From contig NC_134643.1 of NCBI RefSeq assembly GCF_030463565.1, positions 127,330,309 to 127,394,308 on the forward strand: a stretch of DNA of 64,000 nt. The letters run 5' to 3'. Both the position numbers and the translations under genes were made by a program. Below are positions 50,901 to 63,601 of the stretch, in pieces; position 1 is the first letter of the stretch, and the number at the start of each line of letters is the position of its first letter. Source of the DNA: Pelecanus crispus (taxonomy: Eukaryota; Chordata; Aves; Pelecaniformes; Pelecanidae). Below the pieces are notes generated by a model. It was not told the origin of the DNA, searched no databases, and saw only the letters and a list, made by a program, of their open reading frames with translations.

Positions 50901-52907
50901 CTGGGGTTTGCACCCCCACTTTAGGGCAGCAGTCCCAGAGCCACTTGGTGTTTCAGCTGAGCACATGGGGAGCCAACACCACGCATCCAGCTGCGGGCAC
51001 AGCTGCCTGCTAAGCCTAAAGGTGAGTGTCCTCCTCGGGGGCTCAGGAGCGCCCCGACACCCCTCGGGCACCCACCTGGGAATGGCAGCACCCGAGCACC
51101 TCCCTCACCACCGCCAAGAAGTGCCACAGGCCTCAGCATCGCCCCTGCCAGGAGCAGCCAACCCCACCCTAAAGCTGTGCTGAGATGGCTACTGCAGGAG
51201 GACTTCATGCAGGGAAGAGCATTACTGGCTTTCCACCTTCTAAAATAAGGTTGCGTTCTGCTCGTTGTGTTCAGTTCCCTTAACATCTGATATTAAAAAA
51301 ATGCCAGGAATGAGGGTTTCATTTGTTTGCTCACCCGAAGTAGATACAGACGTATTTTCTAGACGGCCAGAGAACAAAGAAAAAAGACCTGACCCTTGAC
51401 TAGGTCAACATCTACATTCCTCTCTGCCGGAGGATTTCTCATGTATCTCCTCAAGGATTGGTTTATTCCTAGTGTGGTGCTGCAGGACTGCACAGATGTC
51501 CTTCCAGTTACAAATCACTCTCAAATCTCTGCATCGCTGTGCCCAGGGTCTGGATTCATATTTAAATTAAGACATGTCTAAAGCCACTGTGGTTCAGAAG
51601 GTAAGCTTAAAAATTGCCTGAAGTGTAGGAACTCCGATACCGTCTACATGAGATGGCAGACAACCTGAAAAGGTACCAAAGGATGGGAAGAATATGACCT
51701 TCCCATATCTTTCGGAGGCCCTGGCATGACACCAGCCAGCTGCTCCCCTGCTGACGGTCTCAGCAGTCACATCCCATGAACATGCAGGCTGGGTGGGAAG
51801 TGTGGGTGGAAAGGGGCACAGGGCCACTGCGGACAGTCTGACTGCCGTCAAGGATGCCTGAGAGGAGCAACGTCCAGTGCAAACATCTCCCCACACTGCC
51901 TCCAGTGTGGTTTTAAGTCACCTTATATCACAAAGCAAAGATACATCCTCTCTTGATTACCAGAAGTCTTACCTATGTCCCAATACTCCTCCTAACCCCT
52001 GCCCAAAGCTTCAGCTATCATCTGATCAGCCATCAAATACATCTGACCTATTGTAGGTGTCCTCCAACAGACCCGTTACTCTCTTCTAAATAGAGAAGCT
52101 TGAGACGGCACAAGACTGGACAAAGGATGAATGGAAATACCCACTGGAACTGGGAGGCAAGCCAAGAGACCGGGCATGCTAACATGCAATTCTGCAGCTG
52201 CTGCCACTTACTGAAAATACATGGCAAAGACCACAGGCTAATGTTTATAGAGTACTTTGCAGATAGGAGATTACAATTATTAGGTTATCAGACTGCACTG
52301 ATAACTTCAAGAGGAAGAAAATCAAGACACTCATTAAGTAGACTTAGGGAAAATAAGATAAACTCAGCAGGCAGAGAGAGTTACATGCAAACTTGCCCCA
52401 TTCAAAGCAAAATGTCATTTTCTTGCTTTATTTTAAAGAAATGGTATTGCTGTCACTGAGCAAGACAAATGCAACATCAGTTTAACAGAATCACAGAGCG
52501 ACCCAGGCTGGAAGGGACCTCGGGAGGTCCACAACCCAGCCTCCTGCTCAAAGCTGGGTCAGCACTAAGTTCAGACCAGGTTGCTCAGGGCTTGGTCCTC
52601 TTGGGTCTTGAAAACCTCCAAGGATGGAGACTGCACAAGCTCTCCAGACAACCCGCTCCACCGCCCGACTGACCTTGTAGCGTAAAGCCAGAACCTCCCT
52701 GGTTTTCAGATTTATTCAGATCTTGCTGAAAGCACAAACACTGCCCCGATCAGAGTCAACCTTTGAACAGGCTGAGAAGCAGAGGCTACCATATTCTTCC
52801 TCTTTTCAAGTCTCTCCACGACAACAAAGTTACCTGGTTAGTAGCATGGCTCCCATGCAGTCCGCCATTAGAAAAGCAGCATGATGAGATAGATGAGCCG
52901 TACTTAC
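47966..52907 (-). other. Cysteine lyase 5' intron
   Basis: Intron of about 4.9 kb between the non-coding first exon and the haem exon. It holds a CR1 fragment and a 296-codon open frame on the other strand (49712-50602), which I could not relate to any protein. An additional untranslated exon cannot be excluded. Confidence 0.5.
52485..52712 (-). mobile_element. CR1 retrotransposon, 3' fragment
   Basis: Reverse-oriented CR1: the + strand begins with ACAGAATCACAGAG, the complement of the CR1 3' terminus. GGCTGGAAGGGACCTC and TTGAAAACCTCCAAGGATGG follow, both typical of CR1. It sits about 200 bases downstream of the non-coding first exon. Confidence 0.9.
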
Positions 52908-52935
52908 CACCTTCAGCGTACGAGCCGAGTGTCTT
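52908..52935 (-). other. Predicted non-coding first exon of the cysteine lyase gene
   Basis: A short segment ends in GCTGAAGGTG before a near-perfect GTAAGTAC donor, about 30 bases downstream of a TATA box. It has no ATG. Its upper boundary is estimated from the TATA box. Its link to the haem exon at 47965 is inferred from strand, order and the lack of any other gene between. Confidence 0.55.
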
Positions 52936-53095
52936 TGCTGCGCTCCAGCACTGAGCTTATATGTGCCCGGTGGCAGGGGACACCAATGAGTGGAGGTAAG
53001 CGCTCTGCGGAGGGACGCTGATTGGGTCCTGCCCCACACCTAATTATGCCCAGCACCTGATTGCTCTCCGAGTGTAAATGATTGGGGTATAAAAA
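52936..53095 (-). promoter_or_regulatory. TATA/CCAAT promoter upstream of the cysteine lyase gene
   Basis: The minus strand has CACATATAAGC at 52955-52965 (TATA box). Several CCAAT-type elements lie upstream: an inverted CCAAT at 52978-52990, CCCAATCAG near 53020-53029, GCAATCAGG near 53060 and CCCCAATCA near 53083-53091. This looks like a regulated, tissue-specific promoter rather than a CpG-island promoter. Confidence 0.6.
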
Positions 53096-53110
53096 AAGAT
53101 AAGCAATTTG

Positions 53111-56100
53111 CTTATGTGCTGTCAACCCATCCCCCAGCAATTTTGCGGTGGGTTTAGGATTTCATTTCTGATCTGATTTTGTGTCTCATACTTAACCTGC
53201 TGCTTAAACCCAGCTCATCTGTGTCAGCATGTACCTTGCTGAATCAGGCACAAGCAATGACAGAAATGACATATTACGTTAGGTGCTATCTGGTATGGAT
53301 TCTTTGTGTTCTCTGGGAACCGAGGGTTAGTCTCCGCACGACCTCCAGCCCTAAACTTCTTTCTCTTTCTCATGCTAGCTCCCTCTCCTAATGCAACTGC
53401 TTTACTATTAAATCAGCTGAAAGCAGTGAGCAGCTTCTGCTCTGCGGTGATTCTCAAAGGCCAGCTGGGCAATTAGGAAATTATGTGGGTGCAGATTTAC
53501 TGGAAGAGGAAAAGCCCACAGGAATTTTGGTCCCTTCTTTCCCCGCTCCTTCCCACAGCCGGGGCAGTGCACAGAGTCGCCTGGCCCGGGCTGGGGCCGT
53601 GCTCCCCCAAAATACAGTCACGAAGGAAACTTCACCTCTATTCAGATGATCAGGCAAGAATAAGGTTTATTGGAACGCTTATTCTGGAATTAAACCTTTC
53701 AAAGACATGACTGTCATAGGTATTAGCACAGGAATGACATTACCTTTGGTCTTTTTGCAATAAATGAACTCTCTGGAAAACATTGCCAGAGGTAATCCGT
53801 TGTAGAAAAATCTTGTGGGCTATCTGATGTGACGCAGAGCATGCAGGTCTCTTGTAAAGAGGCTGCAAATAACCCTAACCCCGGCAAGAATTGTGTTTTC
53901 TGGGCATTGCAGTTACAGAATAACCCAGCCACCCCTTCCTGGCTACCTCCTGAAGCAGCGTGTGCTCGGAGTGAAGCCACATTAAAAAATAAGATTGTTC
54001 CTTTCAGTGACCAAGCTGCAAGAGATGGTGATCTTTCCAACCTGAAAGGAAACCAAGATTGAGATGGGTATTGGAGGGACAGAAGATCATTTTGAAATAA
54101 AACACTTTGTTTAGAGAAATATTTTTTTCTTAATGGAAGATTTTCTTCAGAAAACTTCTAAATGGCAAGTTTGGGGACTTTGAAAAAAAATCTCCCACCC
54201 ATGTCCCCTTTTTTGGGGCAAAGTAAAAGCTGTTAGCTACATCTGATCAGAATGCTCAAGTAATTGGGCCACCACCACCACCCCAGAGCTGCTACACGGT
54301 CTCACTCTGTGCGGCATCACCAGCCGTACGGGCAAGTGTGCAACTGGTTTTGCCCCCGGCAGGTGAGGCCGGCAGGCATTTTGACGTGGGTTTTCCTGCT
54401 TTGCCTACGCCTGGGTTAAAGGCAGAGGAGGAGCTGGTCCGCGGGGGGCTGGCTGGGGTCCGCACAGGCATCCTTGTCGTGCTTCCACTCCCCGTAGACA
54501 CACCAGGCGCTTCACAGCCCATGCACATAATAAAAACATGTCCCGTGGGTACCTGATCTTACCTTGCCGTTCTGCAGTGCTTGTGTTTAAGCGTTACTAA
54601 GTTGAAGAAAAACCACATGAAAGCACATCGCACAGCTGTTTATTCCACAGCGGGCTTGCACCACCCTGTCCTTTATCGGAACGGTTACCTTGCAGCTTTT
54701 ACCCTGCAGGATCCCGCTGACCAAACGGCAGTGTCCTCAGGCCGGGAAGCAACAACCGGAGAGAACCGGCCAGCCGGCCATAAAAAGAGAGGGGGGCACA
54801 GGGAGTGACAGAGGCGGCCGAGAGCACTGGGATGGCTCCTTGCTCTCACAGGGAGTGACGGGAGAGTTCATGCCCTGCACAGGGAGAGGGCCTCTGCTTT
54901 TAAAGCATCATCAAAAAGACTCTTTTGCAGAGGTAGTTTCATAGTACTTGTCTCAGCAGGGTCGGAGGGGACGCAGCACTCAGGTTTTACTTCTGGGCGC
55001 TTGGGAGGAGAGATCTTTTGTGACCACAGAGCCACCTCCTCCCGGTGAATTTTTCTCCTAGAGGAGACAATCCAGTTTTAAAACGTTCCTGATTCTGCTG
55101 TACCAAGCGGGAAGAAAACCATGTTTTTCCCTCCCATGTAATTTAATAATTGAAATGGCTTTGTCAAAGCGGTTGAAGCTCCATGGTAGGGCTTGATAGG
55201 ATGTCAGGAGAAGAAAGGTTAGCAATGTTCTGGGAAGGCCCAGCGGACAATTCAAGGCAGAACAGGCTTTCCTTGGCTCTTGGCTTATCTTTGGCCATCA
55301 GAGAAAGCCATTTTGCTGTAAGGACATGCAGTTAAAACTGCTACTGGTCAAGCTGAATGGGGCTGTGAGTTGGAATACTGGTGATAATAGCTGCTATCTG
55401 AATTATGTGGGTAAACTGGGAAAAAAAGGGGGTTACTTGCTGTTAAACAGATTTTTCACCTGTTCAGCACACTTGGTGTAAAAGCCTTATTTTCGTGCAA
55501 AACTATTCTAGCTGAAACATGACAAGTGTCATCTGTCCAAAATATGGATTTTTATGAAGCCCTCCTCCCCATAATTTAAGTCTTACTAAAACCAGAGGAA
55601 GAATGTAATTACTCGTGGCTAGACCCCATTGACACGTCTGAGCAGGGCTGCGTTTCGTGAGTAGCTTCACCTCAGCAGGGCTCTGTATGACGGAGCTCGG
55701 TGCTCGGTGTAAGGTGCACTAGCCCAAGCCTGTCACAGTCCAAGGCAGAAATGGGTTAGAAAAGTTCCAGTTTTGTTACTGGGTTGATGAAGCCATTCGC
55801 ACCCACCTGTTTCAGGAGAGGTCAGCATTTGCTTGTACAACCCATGGAGGTTTTCAGTGCATCTGATGTGCCTCCTTTGCTGATGCCTCTACTGTAGGTG
55901 GCTGTAGGGAGAGCCATGCTCCAGAGACAGGCAGGGGAAGAGCAGACCTGCTAGCTTTTCCTAGGAGGACACCAAAAGGAACCCAAGGCATGAGCAGCTC
56001 CAAACACGCTGGGTTTCCCACCCTTCACAGGTCAGACCCGCTGTGCTTGCCCCACGGGGCTGATCAGCGCATTCCCGTAGCCTGATGGGTCCAAAAGGCA

Positions 56101-57392
56101 GCGGAATCACTGTGAATCAGCACATTGCCTTTACTCCAGTTTCCCCACAGACGTGGAATATCTATTACATACCACGCTCCGCAGGGAATATAGGGGCGGT
56201 CGGTGCATGCAGGCCACTTGCCCTGTTTGTTTGGGCATACAAATCCAGCTGGTTACCGCTAGAAGAGGCAGCGACTTTTCAAAGCCCGAGAGTTGGCAGG
56301 TGTGAAAGAAAAAGGTGTATTTGTTTGCAGAAGCTATGGTGTTTTTAGCTACTGAAAGAGTAGTGCAAGCTGTGGTGCAAACAGCACTTGGCTTTTCCCC
56401 AAAACAGGGGTAGATTTTTTTTCTTAAGACTAAGGCAGGGGTGCACGGGTGGTTGCAGGCGAGTTGGCTGTTCTTCTTACTGCCACACCACGGGTCGGGT
56501 CCTGCAGGCTCTCCCCTCGCCCACCGTCGTCCAGCACTGCAGCCACTGGGTGACTCCCGGCGTTTGGCACCGAACGAAGCAGTGGTTGGACATAGCCATG
56601 ACACGCGGCTCTCCTCCATCGTTCCCCCCGACCTTGAGGAAGGCACGGGGACGGTCCGGATTTGCAGGAGCCGCTGTTTGATGCAGCAGCCATACGCAGC
56701 TGGGCAACCCTTGCCTGCAGCCCTCCCTCCCCCCCACCCCTATCATACATCGCCCTCTCTGTTATGGATGCTTAGAAAAACAAACCAGAAAACTGATTTC
56801 ACTGATGATGTAATGTGGTGTGGGGGGAAAGCTGCATTGCAGCTGGATGTGGTCCGCAAGGCAGTTCACTGTGCAGAGCTAGGGCAGCTCTGAGGCCAAG
56901 CCGGGGCCCCGGCAGGCAGGACGGCCGCGTGGGTGGCTGGGTGCAAGGCTGGGTGCAATGCTGGGCACAGGCATGGCTGCAGCACAGCTTCGGCAGGGAC
57001 TGAGGGAGAGGGCCCAGGCTCTGTGGGACCCACACGCACACAGAACATCCCCACTGTACGTGTTTAACCCCACAGCAAGCAGGGCCAGCACCCTGGTGCA
57101 GGCTGGGCTCCTTGCTCCCTGGCAGGGGCTGTGCCTCCACACGCCTTCGCACAGCCACTTCCCGCTCCAAAGCCCTGCTTCCGATAAGCCCATATAGATA
57201 AAGAATGCCTTCAGGAATATTTCATGAGCAAAGCCCAAACACATCTGCCTTTACCTTGTAGTGGCAAAAGGTACTGGCACTTCCATCAGCAACACAAGTG
57301 TGGGTTGGTGGTTTGTTTTTTTTTTTTTTCTAAAGGGAATTTATTGCTTTTGTAAGGTAGCTTTCCAGACTGAAGTCCTTTGTTTATCTCCA
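53111..57392. other. Intergenic spacer between cysteine lyase promoter and CBS 3' end
   Basis: I see no exon, RNA gene or CR1 element here. Confidence 0.5.
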
Positions 57393-57545
57393 GAGCCAGT
57401 GCAGCAAATTGTACCCAGTAATTTTCCCCCAGAGCCCGTGCAGTGAATTGTACCCAGTAATTTTCCCCCAGAGCCCGTGCAGCGAATTGTACCCAGTAAT
57501 TTTCCCCCATAGCCCGTGCAGTGAATTGTACCCAGTAATTTTCCC
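57393..57545. repeat. 39-bp minisatellite, about four copies
   Basis: Four consecutive units begin at 57393, 57432, 57471 and 57510, each with gtacccagtaattttcccc and a gagcccgtgcag-like start. They differ by only a few bases. The period is a multiple of three, so several frames stay open across it on both strands. Confidence 0.95.
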
Positions 57546-59149
57546 TGTGTCCGTGACCCACGAGGAGGGGCACCTCCGCAGCTGGGGCCAGTTCAGTCCC
57601 AGCAGTGCCATTAGGAGTGCTGAGGCACCCCTCAGCAGTCAAGAAAGGTCTTGCCCCCTTCTGCAAAACCGGGGTGTGTGTGGTCACCTGCACGCAACCC
57701 CAGAGGGGGCTGCTGCTAACGGGACGCCCTTGGGGCATGCAGAGGAGCCCCAGATGTTTCTCTCAATAGCTGCACTGGCTAAACTCCCCCCCATCTACCT
57801 TGCTAGGGTATTTTTTAACTGGGTCAGCTCTCTGTTGGGGACCGTGGCCGCGGCCTGGCTGCAGGAGCAGCAGCAGCGCAGAGCAGGGGCCGGGGCCGGG
57901 GCCAGGATGCCTTCAGCCCGCTGGCAGGTGGAACTTGATCCCGCGTGCTGCCTGCTGCTCTCGGTGCCGGGTTGGCCTTTGGCCTTTTTGCTGAAACGCT
58001 TTTTCCATGCACGGGCGAGCCTGGGAGCGATGGCAGCCTTCTGCGTATCAGACTGCGATACGGGGATCCTTTTTGCCTCCAAGCAGACAGCCAAAAGGCA
58101 AAGGTAAGGCAACGATCTGCGATTGCTGCCGGCAATGACAGCATTTCAACTTATCACATAAAACGGATGTGCAAGGTGAAGAAAGTTTAGTGTATCGTTT
58201 GCCTGCTGTGTCAGTCACCCCATGCTGCTGGAGAGCACACCGGATCAGGAGTAAGAAGATAAAGCCGAGCACAGAGCACGCAGTTGCGTGAGGAGGTAGA
58301 TGAACCGTGCCCCTGTAAGAAAACCCAGAACACAGACGAGCGAGCCAGCAAGTTCATGACACACGCCCAGGGGACTGGCCCTGGCACCCGAGGCAGAGGA
58401 AGCCCCCGCCCCGCACCCCTCCACCCACCGGCCTGTCCCCGTGCCTCTGCGAGACGGAACAACGTCCCAGTGAGACAGGCAGACAGGGTCCTAAGCTATT
58501 TGGATGGGGCTGAGCAAGGACTGACTGCGTAAGGAAATGGGGACTAAAAAAACCAAGGGATGAGGAGTTTATTCCCTTGCCTAGCAGATACAAACCACCT
58601 TCATCACGAGCAATCGACCAAGACGCTAAGCGGCAACACAAATATGTAGCTCTCAAATACACAGCCAGCCCCTTCGGTTTCTCCTAGCTGCTCCTTAGCC
58701 ACAGAACAACACCCACGCACCTCACTTGAATTCACACACCTTTTAACGTTATAGCTTCACCGTAATTCCCAAAAGACATTGCCTTCTCACAGAAACACAG
58801 GCTGGCCCACACCCCTTGCATTTATTCAGAAAGATCCATCCAATTGACCACACAGGCACCTGCTGCTGTCGGAACTTCCAAAGGTGGCACCCGAGCCCTA
58901 GCTCTACGTCCTTCCTTTCCTACCCCGTACAGACACACCAGGACTGTACTAAAGCCGGCCACAAGAAGCAGACGGTGGGCTGGCTCACCGACAGTCCTGC
59001 CACACCAGCAGCTCTCCGGAGACAGAAGAGAAGAACTGCAGAGCATTGCAGTCCACGCGCTGAAAGCGAGAGGTCTTCTGCAGCCGACAGAAATTTCTCA
59101 GTCTACAGTCTCACACGCTTTCAACTTGAACTGCCATTAAAAAACCCAG
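57546..59149. other. Intergenic spacer, GC-rich in part
   Basis: It contains the continuation of a 232-codon + strand frame (57409-58107) that starts in the minisatellite and has no recognisable domain. I see no supported gene. Confidence 0.45.
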
Positions 59150-62100
59150 AGTCATTCTGCAATCAAACAGCTTTTATTGAACTCTTTATATTGTACATTT
59201 GTGCAATAAATACAGCGCACAGTATTGATTTTTCCCGGCTCCTTAAAGCATAAGAAGTCTTCCCTTTGTCATGGCGGCGTGTTGACGCTACGCAGTAAGA
59301 AAGGCTATAGGATGAGAGTGGCAATGCTAGGCAACGCCTGACAGTGAGCGTGTTGTGTGACATTCATAACGGCAAGCAGACGTTTTCAGAAACCATTTAG
59401 TGATGAGCTTGGTGCGCAGATGAGACTGGTCTGGCTGCTTAGAGGAACCTCAGCTAGACAGAGTTCCGGAGTCAGCCACAGCTTGTGGAAGAAGTGGGAA
59501 GTAATACTGGATGCAACGGCTTCAAAATGATCCTTAAGTCATCACCTGATAACTGCTTGCAAAATATTACACAGATTTTATTGGGTAACTGTCTTCAGGT
59601 GAAAAAATAAAAGCATTTTTGCAGAGCCAACATTAGACCAAAAGCACTGATATTCTCTTACAGTGACAAACAAATACAGCATAAATTGTTGATATAAGTA
59701 TCCATGTGCAAAATAGTTTCCAGGCTTAGTCAGCACTTGCATAACCAGCACAGGTAAACAGAAGATGCAGGCACCCACTTCAGGAAAAAAAAAAAAATAC
59801 AGTTCTGTTCAAGCACTGGACTTGAACTTCAGGTTAAAGACCAAACAAACAAACTGCAATGTCTTTCTTGGTCCTCACAGTATTTGAAACAGAGAAACGA
59901 GTCAAGCATTAATCCAGCCCTACAACTACTAAGCAGGACCAGGCTAGTAACAACATTCTCACACATGCAAAAAAGCATCACGCTCATCAGCTTTTGCATC
60001 AAAGAAACTTCAACTTTGCAGGATTCCCTGTCCCCTTCTCTTTCCTGCCTTCATCCCTACTACCGGAAAGAGCTCTGAAAAGTTTTTCAGTCATTCAGCA
60101 ATTCCCATCTATCTCCCCAATTCCTCTGGTCAAATAGGGTCGCTACTGTCGGTAAGAGAGGCTGGCGGCCACCGTTCCCTCCTTGTGCCAGTGCAGAACA
60201 GGAAACAGCTCCTGCTCTTAACAAACCGCACAGGCAGAGCGGCGCAGGTGGATTTCTTGGATACTTTGGCTTACTTGGATTGCTTTAGACTCGCATCCCC
60301 TCTTCCCTACCAGCTCTAACCACCTCTTCTTTCTTAATCAGCAATACTACCTGATTTCATGACGCTGCGGAGATTAATCTATGAACACTAAACTAAAAAA
60401 GCAAATTAAAATCTTTACACACTGTTCTCTGTGTCACAGGTAAAGCTACCTATTAATCTTCTGCTGCCCCAACTCTTAACTTCTCTCCCTTGCTGCTGTT
60501 CTAAAAAGCAACTTTGAGAATCTCCTTCTACCGTCCTCCTATTTCTTGCTGAATTCAGTTAGGCTGGGACACGGAGCTTTTACAGGCACAAAAAAAGGAA
60601 GAAAAATCCCAAATACTTAAGCACCCTCCTCCCCACCGCCATCAGTGAAGGTCAGATGGAAAATGGAGGGGGGAGGGATCACATAAAAGCAAGTAGGGTA
60701 GATGTTCAAGAGCAACAGTACTGCCAAAATTTAGCAGCAGTGACAGCTACGATTACAGCAAACACTTCAGTTAGTAGCATCTAGTGAAGTACACAGGTTC
60801 TTTTACAAGTGTGGGAATCGAAGGATGCAGTGAAAACACAAGTAATCAAAGAAATAAGTCCCTCTCAGCCTTCTGTGTAAATTAAGAATAGATAGGAAAA
60901 TATATCTGACAACAGTATTTGAAATAATTGGAAAATGAGTGTAGAAGCTTGGCTGAAATACTGATGTCTCAAGGGATAAAACTGACCATTCACAGACTCT
61001 CTCTACACTGAGAAACATAAAGGATATTAAAGTGTTAAGATCAAAGACTGTGCCCTTAACTCTGCTAAGTTATTTATGACCCCTTGGGAAGCAGCTAAAA
61101 AATAGTTTGAAAGACGAGTTATTAGGCTCTGCCAAGCAGCAACAGAGGTAAGACAGAACTGTTCAGCCTAGAAAAGTTAATCCAGGTTTGAAAACAGCGT
61201 CTTTAATGCACAGGTACACACATCTGATACTCACACTAGTTCAGCTTTCCACTAGTCAAAGCTGGGGTTGCTACTACAGCGATGGGGAACAGTGAGAAAG
61301 GAATCACTGCACAGCATAAGGTGGGGGGGGAATCAACCACCCTAGAACCAATTACTGAAGATGCACATTTTTAGACTTTTAGTAGTTTATTGCAGAGCCT
61401 TGGGAAAACTTAAAGTATATGAATTTAACAGTTAAACCATAGTTTAAGGCAAGTATGGGTCATGTTACTTCAGTAGTAGCCCTAATCTGAAGGAACAGCC
61501 GATGTCTAAGGAAATAAACTGAACAAGGGCAGAATAAACTTAGCATTCACCAGCACGGCATTTAAAGAGTTATCAGAAATCAGTCTGAGGCTTTTTATTA
61601 TTACAACAAAGTTCTTAACAATCACAAATCTAAGGTGACAGGGAAGCAGCTAGAAAACAAACCAGGCTGTCACACTGCTGGCAGGCAGACACTGTCCCTG
61701 GTGTCACTTCTTTGGCTTCGAGCTCTTGCCTCCCTGTGGCTTGCCTCCCTCCTCCAGCCCAGCACCACCCAAGGCACAACTGCGAAGGCTCTGCTTGATG
61801 TTCTTTGCTCAGCACCGACATGGGACAGTGCGGCTTCCACCATCTCTCTCTCTCTCCTCTGAGCACGCGCTTCCAAAACGTACAGCAAATGCCACTGCCA
61901 CAGGGGAGGGCAGCAAGGTAAAAAGAAATTTATATACAGGAGGTAGTAATTGTGATTTTTAAATAACCCCTTTGTTTTCTTTCAGCTGACTCACAACTCC
62001 CTTCAGGTTTTTTTTTTTTTTTTTAAAAAACAAACCAACCAACCCAAACACCACCACCACAACTTTGCTATCCTACCAGCAGTAGCCCCAGCCTAAATAG

Positions 62101-63491
62101 TATTTTTCTACTGCAGTGGAAAGAGAGACAAGCTAAGAAAAGTGTCACTCTTGCTGGTCAAAAGCTTCATTCTTGGCAAAAGGCCAGTCAGAAGATGTTT
62201 AGAGCAGTCTTTCTGAAGATGAAGAACAGCTACTTTTCTCCTGTAACCACAGGGCGATTCCACTCATCGTTACCACTAACAGCAGTCAGTAGCCTGAGCA
62301 CAGCCGAATATGGATGGGGCTGCTAGTGTTAAACTGTGCCATGGCTACGCGAGTCAAATATTACTGAAGAATCCAGAGTTACAGAAGTGGTGAAAAGTTG
62401 TAGCTGCATACACCTACTGCACATTACTCTTGTGTACTCTTGACAGTACCAGTCCACATCACGTTTGCCAGTTACTTCCAAGCTTGGCTACAGTAAATTA
62501 GATTAGTAGTAGAGTTTTTCTCCCGGAATAAGGCGCTACAGTGTAGGAGCACTTGAACAGGACTTGAAAGAGTTTACAGCTTTTGACAGATTACCTTTGG
62601 CTTTTCTAAAACAGGCATAAAAAGAAGCACTTCAAGATAAATAAGAGGGTGGGGAGGTAAGGGGAAGGTACTAGATGAAACAGCGTGATTTTCAAAAACC
62701 TTCAGGCAAGAAGCTAGATCTTACCTTTTAATCTTTTCACTTGTGCTTACTTATCAGGGTACAAGTGGAAAAAAAGAAAGGTCTGTCTTCACAGTGAAAG
62801 CTGGCGCACCGTGTGGAACAAAGTCACTAGTTTATGTTTGTCACTTCACTGTAAGGCTTCCACTGAAGTCAGTTTTTCCTCAGAGCAGCTGGTTGAAACA
62901 AGCTTCAATTCCAGCCCTCAGAATTTCCTCCTGTTTTACACCAATGTCATCAAAAGAGAACACTCCCCCTGCCTTCCTTCTCTCCACACCCCAGTCCCAT
63001 TTTTGTCTCCACACAGGTATTACCTAACTGAACAACCTTGTACCAAAAAAAAAAAAAATTCCAGAACTTTCCAGAGCTCTCTTGGGCCTCCGCTTCAGTA
63101 ACTCTTTATTTCAACATATTTTATGAATCTGAAACAATGTTTTGGAAAGCCAGACTTTAGACATACAAGTAAGGAACATACCTTAACATACCATTACCTA
63201 CCATTAATTTAGGAAATATTTTTACTTATATATATAGGTAAAAAAATAAATTGTCTTGATAAGAAATACTGTGTAACCTGATTAAGAAATAAGTCCCCAG
63301 AAACTGTGCAATACAGCAAAATGCACTGGCTGTATAGCTGACACCAGGATAGCTAATTGCTTATTTTCAGAATTTAAAAACCAAAACCAAACCCACCCTA
63401 AGGACAGACCGTTCTACCTAAGAAATAAACCTGATTCTTTGTTGGAGATTGCAAAATGTTGTTGGAAGAGGCTCCACGTTGCTACTTGACT
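59150..63491 (-). other. CBS: 3' UTR of CBS
   Basis: AT-richer sequence downstream of the CBS stop with no exon or repeat. Minus-strand AATAAA signals lie at 63105-63110, about 61386, about 59577 and 59173-59178. The last reads CAATAAAAGCTGTTTGATTG and looks like a strong terminal site. The UTR is therefore between about 0.4 and 4.3 kb, probably with alternative ends. A T run occurs at 62008-62024. Confidence 0.5.
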
Positions 63492-63601
63492 TTAGTTGGA
63501 CTTTCTTTCCCGTTCTCGTGCAGTCACAAAGTTAAGCAGGTCAATGGCTGTAACGATGCCAAACACCATTTGCCGCTTACTGGAGGAACCATCAGAGTTA
63601 T
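63492..63601 (-). CDS. CBS: Cystathionine beta-synthase, last coding exon
   Basis: CBS condenses homocysteine and serine to cystathionine in the cytosol (transsulfuration) and also makes H2S. Only the final exon is in the window: acceptor TTTCTGTGTAG, then [35 protein letters not shown] and TAA at 63492-63494. It completes the second CBS domain, which binds S-adenosylmethionine in mammals. The Thr and Asp of VTAID are present. It is closer to human CBS ([20 protein letters not shown]) than is the neighbouring paralogue, so I call it the canonical gene. The incoming phase (one base in the previous exon) is the same as in the paralogue, as expected for a tandem duplicate. The other exons and the promoter lie to the right of the window. 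Confidence 0.93.
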
